A stretch of 64,000 bases of DNA from Brevipalpus yothersi (lineage: Eukaryota; Arthropoda; Arachnida; Trombidiformes; Tenuipalpidae), in NCBI GenBank assembly GCA_003956705.1, contig QZCP01000129.1, forward strand, positions 42,408 through 106,407. Reading direction: 5' to 3'. Below the pieces are notes generated by a model that saw only the letters and a program-made list of their open reading frames with translations, searched no databases and was not told the DNA's origin. A program made the translations under genes and the position numbers. Position 1 is the first letter of the stretch. Every line of letters begins with the position of its first letter. Shown one piece after another: positions 50,849-63,927 of the stretch.

Positions 50849-52527
50849 ATTTCAAGATCCACTTTGCTCTCTTTATATGACTGAATATCGCTGTGCTTTT
50901 AGCCTAGATACTCGTGTCAAGTTGATTTTTTTACTCACAGAGAAAGCTGATTGGAATGTGTCCCAGAGGTGATTTAAAATTTAAGATTATAGCAAAAGAT
51001 AGTCACCTATTTGAAGAATTTGTGGATGCAATTTAGGAAGGGTTATTTCAGTCAAAAGTAAAGGGATCCAACCGAGAGAGGAAATTTTTGAAAAATTCTT
51101 TCCTCTCTCTTTCTTTCTTTCGTTCCTTCTCTCCTGTAAGATTGACAATATGACCAAAATCTGATCAAAGTTGTTCAGTTGAGAATATGAGATTAAAGTG
51201 AATCTCAGCGGGAAGGCAAAAGTGATTTGAGCTTCTTCTTCATCTTCTTTCCTGGTTTAAGAAGAAGGAAAAAAAGATTACCATGAGTAGGAAGATGAGA
51301 TGATGAGAGGGGAGAGAGTGAGAGAGAGATGGAATAAATCTAAAGTATCTTCAAGAGGAAGGAGAAATGATCGAAATGAAAGAGACACACAAGATAAAAG
51401 TCTCTGAAAATCTAAGAGAGAAATAGAGAGATACGCCTGAACAGTGATGATGAATTACCAGAGAGAAGGAGAAACACGACGAGACTAATAATAATACTAT
51501 TCACCCATAGACACTACACACAGTCATTTTAGCAGAACGATGTTGATCAGAGTCTCTCTCTTTCTCTTTCTCTCTCATCGTCTCGTATTGGAGAGAGAGA
51601 GGCGATAAACTTTGAGAGTCCAAGAGAGAAAGAGAGAAAGAGAGAGCAAGAGAGTCTGAGAGAGATGCTGGAGATGAAAGAGAGAGAGAGAGAGAGAGAG
51701 TGAGAAAGTGAGAAAAGTGAGCTGATGATGAGGGCCAAGTTTATCCCAATCAGAATGAAATTTGCATCCAGTGTAAGTGAATATGTTTTTATGCTAGATT
51801 TCGGAAGCAACAGTTGATAACACTTCACACATGATATTCTAGCGGTTTTGGTTTCCATCAAGTTAACTGTATCTGTATCTGTTCCCTTTTGACCCCCAAG
51901 CTTGTTCCGATCTTGAGAATTTATTCCATGGCTAACTTGAGACCAACATGATTGATGATGATTTGTTCCCGAATAAAGCTCTCTTTTTGATAGTTAAAAT
52001 GAATAATTTTCATTCTTCAACTCATAAAGTTCAGTGTTGAACTGACAGCTTTCTTCTCGCTGTGTATATGTGCTGGCTTACATGTGTGTGTGTGCGTATA
52101 ACGGTATATCGTGCATTTTCGATCACTTATAACTTAAATTTCGGCTGATCACTTTTACGTTCAATTCATTCAACTCTTCAAGTGTGTGTATGTTGTGTTT
52201 GCTTATTAATTTTTTGTTTCCTTTCTACCTGTTGATGTAAAGTGTATCTCGGTTAACGTTTGAAATGGAGGAAAAATAGTGAACATTTGTCTTGTGTGAG
52301 TATGTATTGAGATTGGAAGAGAAAAAAAGGAATTAAATTATGAATTTGATAATGAAAAAAGAAGGATAAATCAAAAGTGGAACAAGATCATATTATCATT
52401 TTACCACTACTTGATGTGATTTGTGTTTATTTGAAAAATATCATCTCTATTTCCAAACACAAACATACACACATGTTCATTTCTCATTGAATAATTGTCC
52501 ACATGTGTCCATACTGTATTCACCATT

Positions 52528-52865
52528 ATGCCTATCTCACTTTCCAAAATATCACACAATATGACATCCACCATGTTCAATGGAATACAATTTGATGAAA
52601 CAATTCTTGATTCCAGTGAAACTTTCGAATCAATGACCTCTCCATCTCATCTTCCTCCCTCATCTCTGTCAACATCTACTAATTGTTTTCGTCGAGCTTT
52701 TCCCGGCTTTACGGGCATTCTGACCAATTGTGCTAACAGTAACAAGTCCATATCAATGGCAACATCTCATGCATCAAATGATAATAATGATGATCATTTT
52801 CCGTTGCCAAAGTCTCCCATAATTCACTCAACTGAAACCAACACATATCGGCAGCAACAGAATTG
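52528..52865 (+). CDS. First coding exon of an unknown gene, Ser/Thr/Asn-rich
   Basis: Starts at the first ATG after an in-frame stop (MPISLSKISHNMTSTMFNGI) and runs 112 codons plus two bases to a gtgagt donor (aattg/gtgagt). It is rich in Ser, Thr and Asn (SPSHLPPSSLSTSTN, SNKSISMATSHASNDNNDD) with no membrane segment. Composition is more protein-like than the repeat-derived frames around it, and the donor is good. The next exon must supply one base then stay open; the Ser-rich exon at 61978 does so, 9.1 kb downstream. Splicing directly to the ABC transporter exon at 56905 would create a stop. I do not recognise the protein. Confidence 0.45.
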
Positions 52866-55190
52866 GTGAGTCTTCCGATCTTTCTGACAGTTTTCCCATC
52901 TTTTTTCATCCCGATGACAATTACACGGAGAGAGGATAGAATTTCATGATCTCTGTGGAATGTCTTCGCTGATAGATACATCTAAATTATTGAGTTTTCC
53001 AATTAGAGGTCAACAATAGTAGACACAGACCAATAAACGTTCAATGATCTTTCGCAGCGTGTGTGTGTGTGTGTATGTTTGGGTGTTTGGAGGAAAAAAT
53101 GTGGCTCCATGTCAATGTGCACATCATCCACAAGATTTTTTCTTCCCTGAAAAGTTCTGTGTAGATAAAGTGTGATATACACATATGTGTATGTGTGTAT
53201 AACTGAGAGTAAAAAATCAGAGAGCTTGCCATGTTCCGCTTTTGTCATGCATCAAACTCTAACCTAAATACACTGGCATCGTATGCCTCGATTGATATGG
53301 CTCGGTGTATGTGTTCCAAATACCATACTTTTAGGGCTAACGACATGGCAAAGTATGTGAGATAAAGACTCTGAGAAATGCTCAGGATGATCTGATCTTC
53401 TCTTCATCTTCTTCCATCTTCTCTTTCTTGTTCTTTTTTCTTCTATCTTCTCTGTACACTTTACCGCTTCAACGAGAATCCAATGAAGCTCTACATTGGT
53501 AAATTCATTTACTGTCAACTATGATGCTACGATTCGTTCCAACGAAGCGCTTTAAATTCTTTGATTCGGTTAAAGATCTGATTTTGTTGCCAAAAAGTGT
53601 GCATATGTGTGTATATGTTTGTGCATAGTTTCGATGATTAGTGAATATGTACATATATATAAGTGAGGAAAGTTAAGAGAAGAGAGAAGAAAAAAATGTT
53701 TCAAGCTATCAATCAGAACAGGAACCGGAAATTTTTTCTTTCAATCTATCTTTTCTCTCTTTTTTTAAATAAAATGTATACATATTTTTCTTATCGAAAA
53801 AATAGCATATATGTATTTGATATACACTATTTTTTGCCTCCGGTTACACTGAATTCAATATATATATATATATTATAATAATGATGATAAAATAAAATAA
53901 TCATAATAATATGAACTCTCAAAGGCTCTCACCTGATTGTAAATGAATCGATAATACTTCGAAATCTGAATGAATTTAAACAGCTAACATACTGCCAATC
54001 GAGCAAAGTGTTCATACACGTTCATTTATATTAATTATTGATAATGTATCATGATTCAAAATCAAATCTGATGACTGAACAACAGGGTTGGGACCAGACA
54101 CACACATGTATACAGTGAAAGTGTGTGTCATCATATGCAATGAAGAAGAAGAAGAAAAAATTCTGGTTGCCCATTCATAATGAAGGATAAAGTGTTTACG
54201 AAAAAGAAAATAAGATTATTAAGGAACCAAAAATTGTCGATTAAAAACCATAAACAAAAGAAAAAATAAAACAAGAATATGAAGTAAAAAAGATGAGAAA
54301 AAAACTTTTTTCCACGCTTATGTGTAGGTGAATGTTGTGTGTGCATGTATATGATGATAGAGGTGAAGTTTTTTCTTTCTCTTGATTTTGGGGATGATTT
54401 TGATGAATTAACTTTCATTTTTGCCTACCTTTTTTTCACCTTTTTCTTCTTCTTCATTTGCCATTCACTTTCCCTTACAAAAGAAAACACACATAATCAA
54501 AACATTTTGCTGCCGTAATATTATGTTATATCATATCTACTCTATCATGGACAGAAAAAAAAGAATTCATCCAATGAAAGAGGAGGGGATGAATCATGTT
54601 GATGTGTGCCTGTATTAGGTGTATTTGTTGAGGGGAAAAAGTGCCAAAATTTCAACATACAGTATACAAAATATGAATAACATTGCTCACACCTTAGTGT
54701 CATTTTTGTGTATGTCTATATGTTGTTCCTGTTGAATGGACTACCTCAAGAGGCTAACATCAGAGATTGAATTTGGACATGGCCAGTGAGTGGATTGATA
54801 AGGAAAAAACTGAAGTTCAAGAGGATGAAGAAGATAAAGAAGAAGATGAGAAAAACGATGCTCAACAAAGTTCACCGATATTTTTCGTCAGCATCGTTGG
54901 TGGTTAGAATCGTTAGGATAAATTATGAACAGTGGAAGATAATTTTCTCTCTCTCTATCTGAGGAGGCCTTTTTTTCTGTTTCCCTACTTCCATGAGAGG
55001 AAGAAAACTCATCATCTCAATGATCATCATCATCCGCATCTTTTTCTTCTCTCTCTCCTCCGACGATGATTTTATCCTGGTGAGATGCTCATGAAGAGAG
55101 TGAAAGATTACAAACCCACCAGTGGCATGGATGTTAATTGTGGCTATTATTGATCAACTAAGATGAATTGAAGTGATCATCACAAAAGCA

Positions 55191-55192
<2 letters not shown>

Positions 55193-55233
<41 letters not shown>
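55193..55233. repeat. (CT)n microsatellite
   Basis: Pure CT tract of about 20 units. Confidence 0.95.
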
Positions 55234-55237
<4 letters not shown>

Positions 55238-56156
55238 CAATCAAAGAGATGAATGAATGAATTCAGCTAGTTCACAGGTGTAAAAGGTAAACTCATCTTC
55301 TCCTCTTGACTCAATATTTGTGATATGATGAATTTTGAGATCCTAGAAACGAATTTCAACTGGTTGCTTGGCTTCCAGGGAGCATAGCAATTATTATTAT
55401 CATCAAAACTCATCATCAAAACTTTTGTTTACTCTCATCAGTCTATCGAAATCAGTTAGAAGAGAGAGAAAGAGCATCGAACAAAGAGGAAGAGAGAAAG
55501 AGAAGTGATATTTCACATGTGATGCGGATACAAGACAGAAGCTGATGGGAAGAGAGAGAGAGAGAAATTGATGACTTGCTTGGTGGTGAATATTGAACAG
55601 AAGTGGCTATAATTTTCAGTGAATGAAATATGATCGCAACTTCTGTAAGTGTTTTTTCCAATATGAAAAGAATATTATATCAATAATATTGCAAGAAAAA
55701 GTGAGAGAGAGAGAGATAAAGAAAAAGAACTCCCAATACGATTGGATAATTTCGAGAACTCAGAACTTTGAACCCTCATGTCAATGATAGTTGTGTTTGT
55801 GTGTGTGTGATCATCTCTTTTGAATACAAATACAGGAAGAATTTGACAGAATGAGAGAGACAAAAAAGACAATGATTACATAGGTAGGTACATAAATGGA
55901 AAAGATAGATTGATTCAAACGCCAAAATATTCACATCATTACAGTGGATTTCACTTGAAATATGTGCATTTTTCAAATGAGTTTGGACTTTTTTCTCTTC
56001 GAATAAGATACACAAGGTCGAGAAGAGGGTGAAGGACACAAGCAAGCATCATAAATAGAAGTCTTGCAAATGAGATTGGAATCATTCCTTTTGAGAATAG
56101 ATACCGGAGTGTATGTTTAAGTTTTCATATTTAGGTAGTGAAAATGCCTCGAGATT

Positions 56157-56438
56157 ATGCAAGAGTATTTGATGAATGAAGTTTTCTATCTTATCGAACG
56201 TGCCTATTCGATGAATGAAGTATCCTATTTTATTGAACGTGCCTCACGTGCAATTAGTGAACATTTCTGCACTAAATGCTGCACTAATATGTTGGTTACG
56301 ATGATCTTACCACACAAAAAATGCCTATTGATGATGAATTTGGTGGAAAATTCATATTTACTTGACGCTTCTCTTTTTTGTTCTGAACAAAATCCATTCT
56401 CATTTGAAAGCCCTGAATTGTCCTTGCTGCCTGTGTGA
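56157..56438 (+). CDS. Small ORF with duplicated 13-codon unit
   Basis: A 93-codon frame from an ATG. Codons 6-18 and 19-31 are a tandem duplication of a 39-nt unit (MNEVFYLIERAYS then MNEVSYFIERASR) at 56172-56210 and 56211-56249, preserved in frame. Cysteine-containing sequence follows (HFCTKCCTNM). There is no domain I recognise. The frame lies about 470 bp upstream of the ABC transporter start. It could be a small gene or a gene remnant; the duplication itself is certain. Confidence 0.25.
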   Translation: MQEYLMNEVFYLIERAYSMNEVSYFIERASRAISEHFCTKCCTNMLVTMILPHKKCLLMMNLVENSYLLDASLFCSEQNPFSFESPELSLLPV

Positions 56439-56905
56439 AGGACTCCAATCAAATTTGCAAAAAGTCTTATTTCTTGTAAAAAACACTCCTATTTCAAATG
56501 AAATTCACTGTACATTGACAGTAGCATGAGCGTGTGTGTGTGTGTGGCTCATGATGATTTCAAGTTTCCATTATCTATACACTCTTGAAACTTTCAATCA
56601 TTCCAACATAGAGATGAGTAGCTATAGCTTGATAGTTGACAGTGAAAACTTGTACCTTGAAATGCAAATCTTTCAATGTTCTCTCTGTACTTGGTTGGCC
56701 AATTTGCATCGTTTTTTTTGATTGGAAAATACGAACAAGCTGAATAAATAGGCACATAAATTAATTGCACAGTAAATTCAATGTTACTTTGACTTGATCT
56801 TGGATGAGAACTTTTTTCCTCTCCATCACTTTTTTCCCTGAATCAAGTGTTTTTTTCGGATCCAATCAGTAGACTTATATATGTGTGTTCCTGTGATTGA
56901 TCAGA

Positions 56906-59055
56906 ATGACAAATGAAGGAATTTCAGTTCGAAATGTATGCTATGGCAGAGGAAGTGCAGATATTCTTCGAAATGTGTACGTTTCCGTTCCTAAAGCGGA
57001 AATATATTGTCTTCTGGGTCCTAGTGGCTGTGGTAAGACAACATTATTACGCTGTATTGTCGGCCGATTAAAACCTGGTGATGGAGATATATCACTTTTC
57101 GGTCTGGCATTAGGACATCCTCACCTTAGAGTACCTGGTGAGTTGAATTGGAATACACACAATGTCCTAGTAAAGAAGTTCTCATATATATTGGAAGGAG
57201 TTTCGAATTCGAGTTCTGAACTTTTACCATCTTCTCTCTCTCTCCTTCAGGAAGTGATGTTGGCTATATGCCACAAGAGTATGCTTTGTACGATAATCTA
57301 TCGATTGAAGAGAATGTATTCCACTTCGGTCGAGTTACCCAAATGTCCAGTTCTGATCTGAAAGATCGGTACAAAGATCTTAGCCAACTATTTGATCTAC
57401 CCAAAGGAGATCAATTAGTTCGGACACTAAGTGGTGGACAGCGTCGTCGAGTGTCTCTTGTGTGCTGTTTAGTTCATAAGCCAAAATTGGCTATACTTGA
57501 TGAGCCAACTGCTGGATTGGATCCACTTTTGTGTCAAAAAATATGGTACTATTTAAATACATTGGCCAAAATTAACAAGACCACAGTGTTGATCACAACC
57601 CACTATATTGAGGAAGCTCGTCGTGCGGGTAAAATTGGTTTCATGCGTAAGGGTCGCTTGATGGTTGAAGGTGATCCATATCGGTTGATGAAAAATTATA
57701 AGAAAAAATCACTGGAAGATGTATTCCTTCAGCTGTGTGATCGACGTCGAAAAAGTACCATGATCACTGTGCATGAATTGAAAGCATTTGCTGAGATGCG
57801 TGATGAAAGTTTTGCCAAAAACAAAGATATTCCCAACAAATCTGATTGCTGTCTAGAATCACCATCCAAAACAATTATTTGGCTTGGAATATTGTGGGCA
57901 CTTGTACGAACCAATATTCGAATTGAGCTTCGAGATCCTCTGTCATTAATGCTTCAGTATGTTATTCCATTTGTGATGATGTTCTTGGCCATGGTTTGCT
58001 TTGGTGGCTCACCGATTGGCATCAAGTTGGGCTACATTAATGATGATTGGGGATGGATTGATTTGGGTCGAGAATACATATCGATGATTGATGATAGAAT
58101 AGTTGACAAAATTCGCTACTGGAATACAAGTGAGGCTGCAGCTGATGCCCGTTCTGGCTATTTATGGGGCTATTTACATATTCCATCGAATTTTGATTTC
58201 GCAATTGCTCGTCGAGCGACATTCAATGAATCGCTGACCGATGAAGAGGCAATCAATCGAAGTACAATTGTTTTGAATGCCGATATGTCACACAAAGTGG
58301 TGACCACAGCTGTAGTTCGAAGTCTTCAACATACACTCATGGACTGGATCCGGAAACAGTATAAAGATTTCAATAAAAGTGTTGCCAATGCTGAACCGTA
58401 CATAACTATTGGTGAACCAATATACGGTGAATATAGACGATTTGATGATACTGGACACAGACGATTTGTGATGCCTGGATTTGTGTTGAATGTTTATCTG
58501 GCCATTTGTATGGCAATCAGCTCAATATCGCTGATCAGTCAGCGACAATCGCAAACACTGGAACGTAGTATGGTTTGTGGTGTCACTTCCGGTCAAGTGT
58601 TAGTATCACACATGATTGGCCGAATAATTCTCAATGTACTGTTCATATTGGCACTGGCTTATGGTGGTACTTATTTTCTGGAAAGTGAATATGATGATGA
58701 AATTGGAACTCATATGGCCATATTGTTTCTTCAAATGATATGTGGAACATTGCTGGGTATTTTTTTCGCCTCAATATTCAATGGAATGTCAGGAGCACTG
58801 AATATTGTTGCCTCTGTGTACATTATTCTTCTCTTCACCACCGGAAGTATATGGCCAATTGAATCTATTCCCACCAGCTTACGATACATTGCAATCACTT
58901 TACCAGTTACTGGATCATCGGAAGCTTATCGAAGTGCTCTCTATCGTGGATGGTCAATTATGCATCCATTCATTTGGCCAAGAATTTTGATTGCCTGTGG
59001 ATGGCTTATGTGTGTTGCTTTGATAGGCTTTTTTTTATTCAAAAGAGCATGCTGA
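56906..59055 (+). CDS. ABC half transporter, ABCH-like (NBD-TMD)
   Basis: Two exons, 56906-57137 and 57251-59055, separated by a 113-nt intron with a CT-rich acceptor; 678 aa. The nucleotide-binding domain comes first: Walker A GPSGCGKT (38-45), Q-loop YMPQE, ABC signature LSGGQRRR, Walker B LAILDEP with D-loop AGLDP, and switch histidine ITTHYIEEA. An ABC2-type membrane domain follows: a helix near YVIPFVMMFLAMVCFGG, a long extracellular loop with N-glycosylation sites (for example NRS), then a cluster of helices (GFVLNVYLAICMAISSISLI; FTTGSIWPIESIPTSLRYIA). NBD-first half-transporter order occurs in ABCG and ABCH; the LSGGQ signature and GSIWPIE motif fit the ABCH class best. Substrate unknown; such proteins act as dimers, often in lipid or cuticle export. 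An in-frame stop lies 12 nt upstream of the ATG. A cag two bases before it could be an acceptor for a non-coding first exon. Confidence 0.9.
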
Positions 59056-59777
59056 TTTCATGATGATCAAGGAGATGATGACAATAATATGCCATACTTC
59101 AGAATTTTTCCAAATTTATGCGGTTCATTTGTGTCTCTGTGAGCACGCTTTTTGCCTGAAGATCGGAGATGGAACGGAAAAGTGAACGAAATATTATTGA
59201 TAATTTTGAGAGAGGTACCGATTGGCAAAAATAGGATTTTTCGAATTCTAATTGCTAGAATTATCTCTTAGTTATTGATCAAGTTTTCAAATCGTAAGTC
59301 AAATTCTAAGTTCAATGAATTCCGGAAGATGTACACACAGAGTTAACACATCTGGTGAGGTGTATGACACATAGGCAACCAGATTTCATTCGAAACCACT
59401 TGTTCGATGAAATATCGGAAGTGAATTGCTTATTTGAGTGTCAAAACACATTTGATCACATATGTTTGAGAGTTGTGAAAGAAAAAGTGTTTACCCGGAA
59501 AAGTGAAAGTGGATAGTTCCGTGAAATGAGTGATCAAAATAACTCCTAGACTTGTGTTCATTCATGAGAGCTATACGATATATCAGATATTAGATGTGAT
59601 GAATGAGATGGTTTCAAATTGGGTCCAAATTCAGCGCTCAAAAGAGTTCCTTCTCGGATTTTGTGGTCAATAAATTGATCTGAATTGTTAATTTCCAATA
59701 CAAACTGCCCATTATCAAAAAAATTTTTCGTGAAATTTGGAGAAAAATATAAATAGAAATTGAGGATAAAAAATTGT

Positions 59778-60460
59778 CATCATCGAATATATTTTGATTA
59801 GTTAAGATTCTTAGATTGAAGAAAAAACCCTCCCCCCTCAAATGTTCACAAATGACCAGTACTTAATGCAAATTCGATGACCACTAATATAAGTCTCTGT
59901 CCGAGCTCAGTGATCACAAGCCGATATAATGCGCATTCGCATTGAAGCCTCTGTGCATCGACATACTGAGCAATTAGACAGAGTTTTTTGCAGATCATCA
60001 ATTAATTATACCAGGGTTATGTTAATTCCAAGATTTTCTGGATCTAACTCAGAATGATAGTTTGAGATTTTTCGTAAAGATTCAGAAGAAATTCTGGTAG
60101 AAGTTTAAGTTGAAGAATGGTCATCATCCAATGCACTTTGATCAATTGGAATTTTGAAATAACTACAAAAACCTTCCCAATTAATTTAATCACAAATCAC
60201 CATTACTTAATGAAAATTGATTGGTGTCTAAATAGACTCTGTCCGAACTCAGTGACCGGTGGAACACCGCCGGTTATTTCGCCGGCGTTCGCATTTCCTT
60301 GAATGATGAATCAAATAACGGTATCGAAATATTAAATGTTCGAAAAGAATAAAACACTGAGTGATTTGGCAGAGTTTTTGCTATCCTCTGATAGTATCAA
60401 ATTAATCTGATATCTCAATAACATTGGTTTCAGAATTTTGCTTGGACCTGGGTTTGTACA
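59778..60460. repeat. Diverged tandem duplication, unit about 340-390 bp
   Basis: Matching blocks recur with an offset of 342-344 bp, then 391 bp: tcatcatc...ttttgat, caaatgacc/caaatcacc with acttaatg, ctctgtccga(g/a)ctcagtga, and cagagttttt. The second copy carries about 50 extra bases, including a GC-rich hairpin (CGCCGG...CCGGCG near 60269-60288). Neither copy is coding. Possibly a remnant of an interspersed element. Confidence 0.55.
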
Positions 60461-61008
60461 ATGGTTTAGAAAGTTGAGCAGCGCTTCATGAGAATAAAAG
60501 TTTCCTTCTCTTGAGCAATGCTCAAGAGGAAGGAGAAATTGATTGTGATTTAAATCTGGACATTTGTTTGTTTCTGAAAGCATCCACCATACAATTGATG
60601 ATAAACATGGTCTCATGTGAAAATCTAAACTATTGAAAATATTTATATTGGCTTGATAAGATAAATTCTGAGTGATTCGTTTATCAAATGAAAAATATCA
60701 ATGGCGAATGAGCATGAGTTTTTGTTCCATAAACTCTTTGGGCTAGAATTGAAAGAGATGCGGAAGTCACCATATTGAACATGATATTGTGTGAGATGGA
60801 ATTTCAGAAACTGATAAAAGATCAAGTTCATGGTCGATGCCAGATAATTATTTACAGAGGAAAGAAAAGAGAAACCGAGTGATCATTCTTGATAGAAAAC
60901 TTTCCCACACTTTGAGTTTTATCTGATACGTGGGTTTTCATTCGAGACACGAATTTGATCTCATTAAAAATTCATTACTGTAATTGTATAGTGATTTCTA
61001 AGATTTTT

Positions 61009-61013
<5 letters not shown>

Positions 61014-61041
<28 letters not shown>
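61014..61041. repeat. (GA)n microsatellite
   Basis: Pure GA tract. Confidence 0.9.
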
Positions 61042-61045
<4 letters not shown>

Positions 61046-61977
61046 TTCACCAATGCAAATGATTGCTACCAGAACTTTTCACATTTGAAAAACCTTGCTT
61101 TAGATTGTATCAATTTCCTCTCTCAACCAGAAGCTGAAATTAATCCTTTCAATCCTCAAAATTTCCTATCGTTTTCACTTCCTATTTGCATGCCTAGTAA
61201 TAATATGAACTCGAAACCAAATTTTTCCGTCATATGTGAATGACCACACACATAAAAACATTCACTTACTGAAGAATGCAAACATGATATTAAAATAACT
61301 GTATTTTTCAATCCACAAAATGCGCCACAGATTGTTGGCCTTATCTTGTTTAATGTGAATCATAGGGGAAGACTAGAGTACCATTTCCGTTTCATTTAGA
61401 CATAGCAATGCTGAATAAATAGCTTAAATACTTTTCATATGATCAAAATTAACTATACAAATCTTCTTCTCCTCGGTCATCGCTTCTCTTCTTTTCTGTG
61501 CTGTTAATGAGTGTGAATCAATGTCCACATAGTGAATGATACTTGTTGAATGAGAAGTCAATTTAAAATAATTGAAGGAAGTTTCCATGAACTTGGCCAT
61601 TTTCCCTTGAAATGGACATGAAAATCAATTGAAAAATTGTATTGAGAATCTGGAAAGTTGTATTTCTCAACAACTATTCAAACACACACACACACGCAAC
61701 TATGAATGTTCTCTGATTTCTGTGAATCATTTGCTAGATATATACACAGTACGTTTAGCTTAGCGTTTCTCTGTCTCAACAGTTGATCAAATATAATCAA
61801 GATCGATTAAGATGAGAAAAAAAAGACTAATCTTGGTCCTCTTTTCCTCCTACACATACAGTTTCTTTTCCTCTCTATCACTTTCTTGTATTCTCAGTGA
61901 CAAGTCATCGCTCCTCTCATATACTTGACTATTATTCTTATTGACTTTCTCTCTTCCTCTCTCTTTCTTTTTTACAG

Positions 61978-62156
61978 TAAAAAAAGCCGATTTACATCCT
62001 TCACAACGACTTCCTCCTCCTCTCCTTCTTCCTCCACCTCCGCCTCCTCCTCTCCCCCCTCATCGTCATCTTCATCTTCTTCCTCTTCTCTCTCTTCTCC
62101 AACGTCCAGAGGAGAGAGAATCAACAACAACGTTACAAGCATCAATCGAAATCAAT
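61978..62156 (+). CDS. Ser/Thr-rich internal exon, unknown protein
   Basis: Lies between a strong acceptor (tctttcttttttacag) and a gtaagt donor. Continuing from an upstream phase-2 exon, it reads C-KKSRFTSFTTTSSSSPSSST, a long poly-Ser run, then SPTSRGERINNNVTSINRNQ. It ends with one extra base. The splice sites are good, but the low-complexity content (CT/TCC repeats) means the open frame alone is weak evidence. Phase compatibility with 52528-52865 suggests one gene spanning a 9.1-kb intron, whose later exons lie past the right edge. Confidence 0.4.
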
Positions 62157-62314
62157 GTAAGTGTTTCCTCTTTTTCTCTCTCCTACTTTCAAAATCTATT
62201 GCATATACACAAGGAACATGATTGAAACTTCCATCGGATTATGAGCAACCTCTCTTTCAGTTGCCCAAAATTTTCACTTTCTCTGTGTGCCTTTTTTGTA
62301 TACTTTTTTTGCCC

Positions 62315-62319
<5 letters not shown>

Positions 62320-62355
<36 letters not shown>
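62320..62355. repeat. (CT)n microsatellite
   Basis: Pure CT tract. Confidence 0.95.
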
Positions 62356-62359
<4 letters not shown>

Positions 62360-63922
62360 GTCAATTGATCCCTCTTCCTCATCACCCAGGAAAGATGTTT
62401 GGGCATAAGAAAGTCACGCTCAATTTTGGGGAATAAAAAACCACCCATTTTCTATTGCCATGATTTGAGTCCATGTCAAGCCAATTGATTTTAGCAGAAA
62501 GTGTCTCTTGACTCTTTTCAATTTTTTCTTCTTCTCACTTTTTTTGGGGAATCTTTTTTTGTATATGTGTGTACTTTCCATATAGATTGAAACTGGAAGC
62601 ATAATAATAATAATAATCTTATTGACATTCTTATCGCTGGAATGCTCATTCCTTTTCCTTTTTTTTCTTGTTCGAGAATTATAAGGGCTCATGACAGATT
62701 TTTTCTTCGTCCCTTATTTTCTAAGTTCCTGATTTGAGCATATTAACGTTCAATACTAATCGACCGGTCAATGAACTCAACAGAGGATTAAACGTTGACT
62801 TGTCTTAGACTGTGAATAATTTACACAGGCTCAGCAACATGTGGGTGTTGATGCTCTGTGATCATTGTTTCTCTCTCTCTTCCTTCTGTACAAACCCTCT
62901 GTTTGCCTGGAATATTCTAGCTCAAATCGATCGATTGAAATTTTTCTCATGAGACATCATCATTATCTGGAAGATGAAAATCATCTACTTCGCTTTCAAT
63001 GTTCCATGAAGATGAAGATGATCTCAAAGTTGATTGGGGTATCTCAAATGAATGGCTCCTCATCTTCAAGATTAATAACAAATTACTTTCACTGATCATA
63101 CACTATCCAATTGCCAATGATGACCACTTCATCAGCAGCTAGTGTCTACTTTTCTATTTGCCTCACTAAATACACTCATGGCCTCAGTGTGTCCATAGGC
63201 ATCAGTATGATGATGATGATCTAATAGCTTTTTATCCCTCATCTAAATCATCATGATAATCTCAATTATATTCTCATCCACCAAACAGCCCGAGGATAGC
63301 CTAAAATTCATATGGGCTAGTCGATGAGAGTTAAGAGAGTTAGTTTAAAAACTTTCCTTTTTAGCACATTGGCCACATTATCATGAGAGGCACACACACA
63401 TTACACTATGCACACTGGTTGAAGAAGGAAGAAAAAACATTTTACCTCACATCTTCCTGGATGAATGTGTATATATAAGATCTTGAGACATCAAATTCCT
63501 TGAATTCAAATTGCATGATATCATCATATCGGTACGATGTATGCTGATTGTATGTATATATATTCATATTGAGAGAGATAGTCTCACAGCATCCTTCCTC
63601 ATGTATTGGATGAATCGGTAGTATCGATGAGAGGCTGTCATATTTTCTTTTTTCCATGTTTTTCTCACCAACATTTTCTCGCATCATTTTGACTGAATCA
63701 GTGTAGCATAAAAGTGGATTAGACAATTTAGACGAATTATATATGCTTCCGGGTTGATCTTGATCGTGTGTAATCGGTTGACTTTGACCGATTAGCATTC
63801 TTGGGTGCAATCAAAGTAGGGAGAGAGAGAGAATCTTGAATGCTAAATGACCACATTCTTTTGCTTTCATTTGACCATCATCCGTTTGGCCCCTGCCTCA
63901 AGGTTGTACATTTTGGGGTGAA

Positions 63923-63927
<5 letters not shown>

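Larger units (their letters stand above)
47033..52527. other. Gene-poor region
   Basis: No supported gene except a weak secreted-peptide candidate at 48883-49029 (-). It contains an inverted repeat GAACATTGAAGTTCAATGTTC near 48763-48783, paired GA tracts at about 49183-49250, and GA/CT tracts at 50.5, 50.8 and 51.7 kb. AT-rich DNA of low complexity fills the rest. Confidence 0.45.
52866..56905. other. Possible large intron / intergenic region before the ABC gene
   Basis: AT-rich, with CT tracts at 55193-55233 and a short open frame with an internal 13-codon repeat at 56157-56438. The end must contain the ABC transporter promoter or a non-coding first exon. A tgatcag acceptor-like sequence lies 2 nt before its ATG. 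Confidence 0.45.
59056..61977. other. Region 3' of the ABC gene with diverged tandem duplication
   Basis: No supported gene. It contains the ABC transporter 3' UTR, a diverged tandem duplication (about 59778-60080 and 60120-60460), a GA tract at 61014-61041 and otherwise AT-rich DNA. Confidence 0.5.

Noticed and set aside
52865..56905. Direct splice of the Ser-rich exon to the ABC transporter exon
   Set aside because: The junction would create a TGA stop, so the two cannot be one reading frame by this splice.
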